64,000 bases of DNA from Synergistaceae bacterium (GTDB lineage Bacteria; Synergistota; Synergistia; Synergistales; Aminobacteriaceae). Location: the NCBI GenBank assembly GCA_017439345.1, contig JAFSJJ010000019.1, forward strand, positions 35,765 to 99,764. Reading direction: 5' to 3'. Positions 62,409 through 64,000 of the stretch are shown piece by piece (positions within the stretch are counted from its first letter, which is position 1; each line of letters starts with the position of its first letter). The notes below the pieces were generated by a model, which was given only the letters and a program-made list of their open reading frames with translations, was not told the DNA's origin and did no database searches. Both the position numbers and the translations under genes were made by a program.

Positions 62409-64000
62409 ATGAAAATCAAATCTCATAGAGTAAATCTTCTCGCGTTAATCTTGTCAGTAATTGTGCTGATGTGGGGGGGGGCTTTAGAGCTGAGGCTGTC
62501 CCGTACATAGATGAGAACGGAAAGACGCAAGACACAGACACACTCAACGTAACAGTAACAAACATAACTGAAACAAACAAAACATTTCTAGCAGGATGGA
62601 ATTACGTAACTGGTAATGTAAATCAAGATACTTTTTCCTTACCTAATGGTGATGTAAAGATCATTTTAGGCGATGGCTGCAATCTTAGCGGCATGGCAAT
62701 TCAAGACGCAAGTTCACTCACCATTTATGCCCAAAGCAGCGGTAATAATGCAGGAAAAATCAACTTATCAGGTTCGGGCACTAATCCTTCTCTCATTTGT
62801 AGCAACGGTGACCTAACTATCAACGGCGGCAATATCAAAGTATCAAGTCCTAGCACTACTAATGCTAACATTCAGAGCCAAAGCGGTAACGTAACCATCA
62901 ACGGCGGACAAGTTACAATAACCGGCCCAGAAACCTATCAACCCGGAATACTTATTGGGTCTGGCAAGTCGATAACATTAGGCTACACGAATGCAGACGA
63001 CTTTATACAGGCTCAAGGCTATTACGCCGGCAACAACTCTACAAATCCAACAATCGCAGACGGAAAAATTTTCGGCATGGATAACAATGGGACATTTGCG
63101 TCAATCCCTGTAAATAATGGAACTATTGACGCTTCAACTATCGCAGGTAAAAAGTTAATCCCGCTGTCATTCACCGTGAAATTTGACCCCAACAGCGGCA
63201 TCGGCACAATGGATGATCAAAAGATTGCTTATAGTGCTTCAAGGGCTCTTACTGCAAACACTTTCACCAAATACGGCTACACTTTCAAAGGCTGGAACAC
63301 TAAAGCAGACGGCACTGGGACTTCTTACACTGATGGAGCGGACGGAAGCAAAATCTCAAGTATTCATAATGCAATAGTAACCCTTTATGCTCAATGGAAA
63401 TTGACGGAGTACAAGATAAATTACGAACTCAACGGGGGAACAAACGACTCTGCCAATCCTTCAAGCTACACGGTCGAGTCAGAGACAATCACCCTCAAAG
63501 CTCCGACTAAAGAAGGCTACGAATTCGCAGGGTGGACTCTTGACGGCTCTACAATCACGGAAATTGCGAAGGGTTCTAAGGGCGATATAACTTTAATTGC
63601 GACATGGACTCCGATAACTTACAAGATAACATACGATCTTGACGGAGGAAGCGCGACTAATCCGACAAGTTACACGATAGAGACAGAGTCATTCACTCTC
63701 AATAATCCTGCTAAAGACGGCTATACTTTCAACGGCTGGACGGGGACGGACTTAACGGCAGCGACTCAGATTGTAACGATTACAAAGGGTTCAATGGGGA
63801 ATAGGGAATACACGGCGAATTATACTCAGAATCAGCAGGAGCAGGAACAAGAGCAGGAACAGGAACAGGAACAAGAACAAGAATCGCAAATAACTCTTTC
63901 AGCTCTTGAAGTGTCAATCACAGGCGCAGACAACCCATACACTACAGAAGGCGAATCATTCACGTCAACATATACGGCAAATGTTGCAGGCACGTACTCG
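62409..64000 (+). CDS. surface protein with Listeria-Bacteroides repeats; frameshifted at a poly-G tract, partial at right edge
   Basis: The ATG at 62409 (GGAG 14 bases upstream) opens a signal peptide, KIKSHRVNLLALILSVIVLMW, then enters a nine-G tract and stops at TAG 62508-62510. In the frame offset by two, open from 62483 to the window end, the protein continues as FRAEAVPYIDENGKTQ, so the signal and mature part belong together. Then come a beta-helix-like region (TINGGNIKVSS, TINGGQVTITG), three repeats of Listeria-Bacteroides type (GYTFKGWNTKADGTGTSY with LYAQW; GYEFAGWTLDG with IATW; GYTFNGWTG with YTANYT), a (Gln-Glu)n stretch, and a further domain start. Seven or ten G would restore the frame. 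Likely a phase-variable adhesin, off in this copy. Confidence 0.8.
62473..62481 (+). repeat. poly-G tract, nine G
   Basis: A run of nine G inside the signal-peptide codons of the surface protein. Homopolymers of this length slip readily during replication and are classic phase switches. Length is also the base call most prone to sequencing error. Confidence 0.9.
63832..63884 (+). repeat. CAGGAA-type hexanucleotide repeat coding (Gln-Glu)n
   Basis: About eight imperfect CAGGAA/CAAGAA units code for an EQEQEQE run in the surface protein. As the unit is six bases, copy changes alter length without changing frame. It separates the repeat region from the next domain. Confidence 0.85.

Overview
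The window looks like chromosome from a host-associated, fermentative, motile anaerobe at roughly 40-45% G+C (by eye). The gene set points to Synergistota or a close relative: a split che/flh block with cheC, cheD and a FapA-type DUF342 gene, WhiA in a glycolytic operon, a class II (B12) ribonucleotide reductase, an NAD(P)H-linked [FeFe] hydrogenase, frequent TTG starts, and a phosphoethanolamine-transferase relic that suggests an outer membrane. That placement is inference. No rRNA or tRNA gene was seen.

Layout. 1-4.6 kb, minus strand: a small protein, a lone PD-(D/E)XK/Fe-S nuclease, gmd and fcl (GDP-L-fucose synthesis; fcl is cut by the left edge). 4.7-8.7 kb, minus: aconitase-family hydratase, NADP-isocitrate dehydrogenase and a cysteine-rich BFD-like protein. 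9.0-12.6 kb, minus: [FeFe] hydrogenase plus a flavin/Fe-S oxidoreductase. 12.7-15.9 kb, minus: a frameshifted Rpn-type nuclease, galT and an exported protein. 16.0-27.9 kb, plus: flhA-flhF-flhG-cheB-cheA-cheC-cheD-sigma28-fapA-small protein. 28.0-30.1 kb, minus: an exported three-domain protein (ParB-like, RelA/SpoT-like, poly(A)-polymerase-like) with a parS-like palindrome in front. 30.2-31.4 kb: a frameshifted IS605-type tnpB. 31.6-34.6 kb, plus: a two-gene membrane glycosyltransferase module whose first gene carries eight 7-bp repeats at its start. 34.8-37.9 kb, plus: whiA-pgk-tpiA, with a fossil tnpB end between pgk and tpiA. 38.0-42.3 kb: an exported protein and nrdJ. 42.4-49.6 kb: a RiPP locus with three export genes on minus, and two near-identical precursors and a radical SAM/SPASM enzyme on plus. 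49.6-51.6 kb: relics of a phosphoethanolamine transferase and of virB10. 51.8-62.3 kb, plus: a complete sugar uptake and catabolism operon. 62.4-64.0 kb: the start of a repeat-rich surface protein with a nine-G tract in its signal peptide.

Main discoveries. Two genes affecting the cell surface (the GT2 glycosyltransferase and the right-edge surface protein) have simple repeats right after a good start codon, and both are out of frame at the present repeat number; this is the architecture of phase-variable contingency loci. The exported three-domain nucleotidyltransferase-like protein is an unusual fusion. The NHLP-type RiPP locus has a duplicated precursor with a diversified two-cysteine core. 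The pgk-tpiA spacer holds a solo IS605 right end with an omegaRNA-like 3' hairpin.
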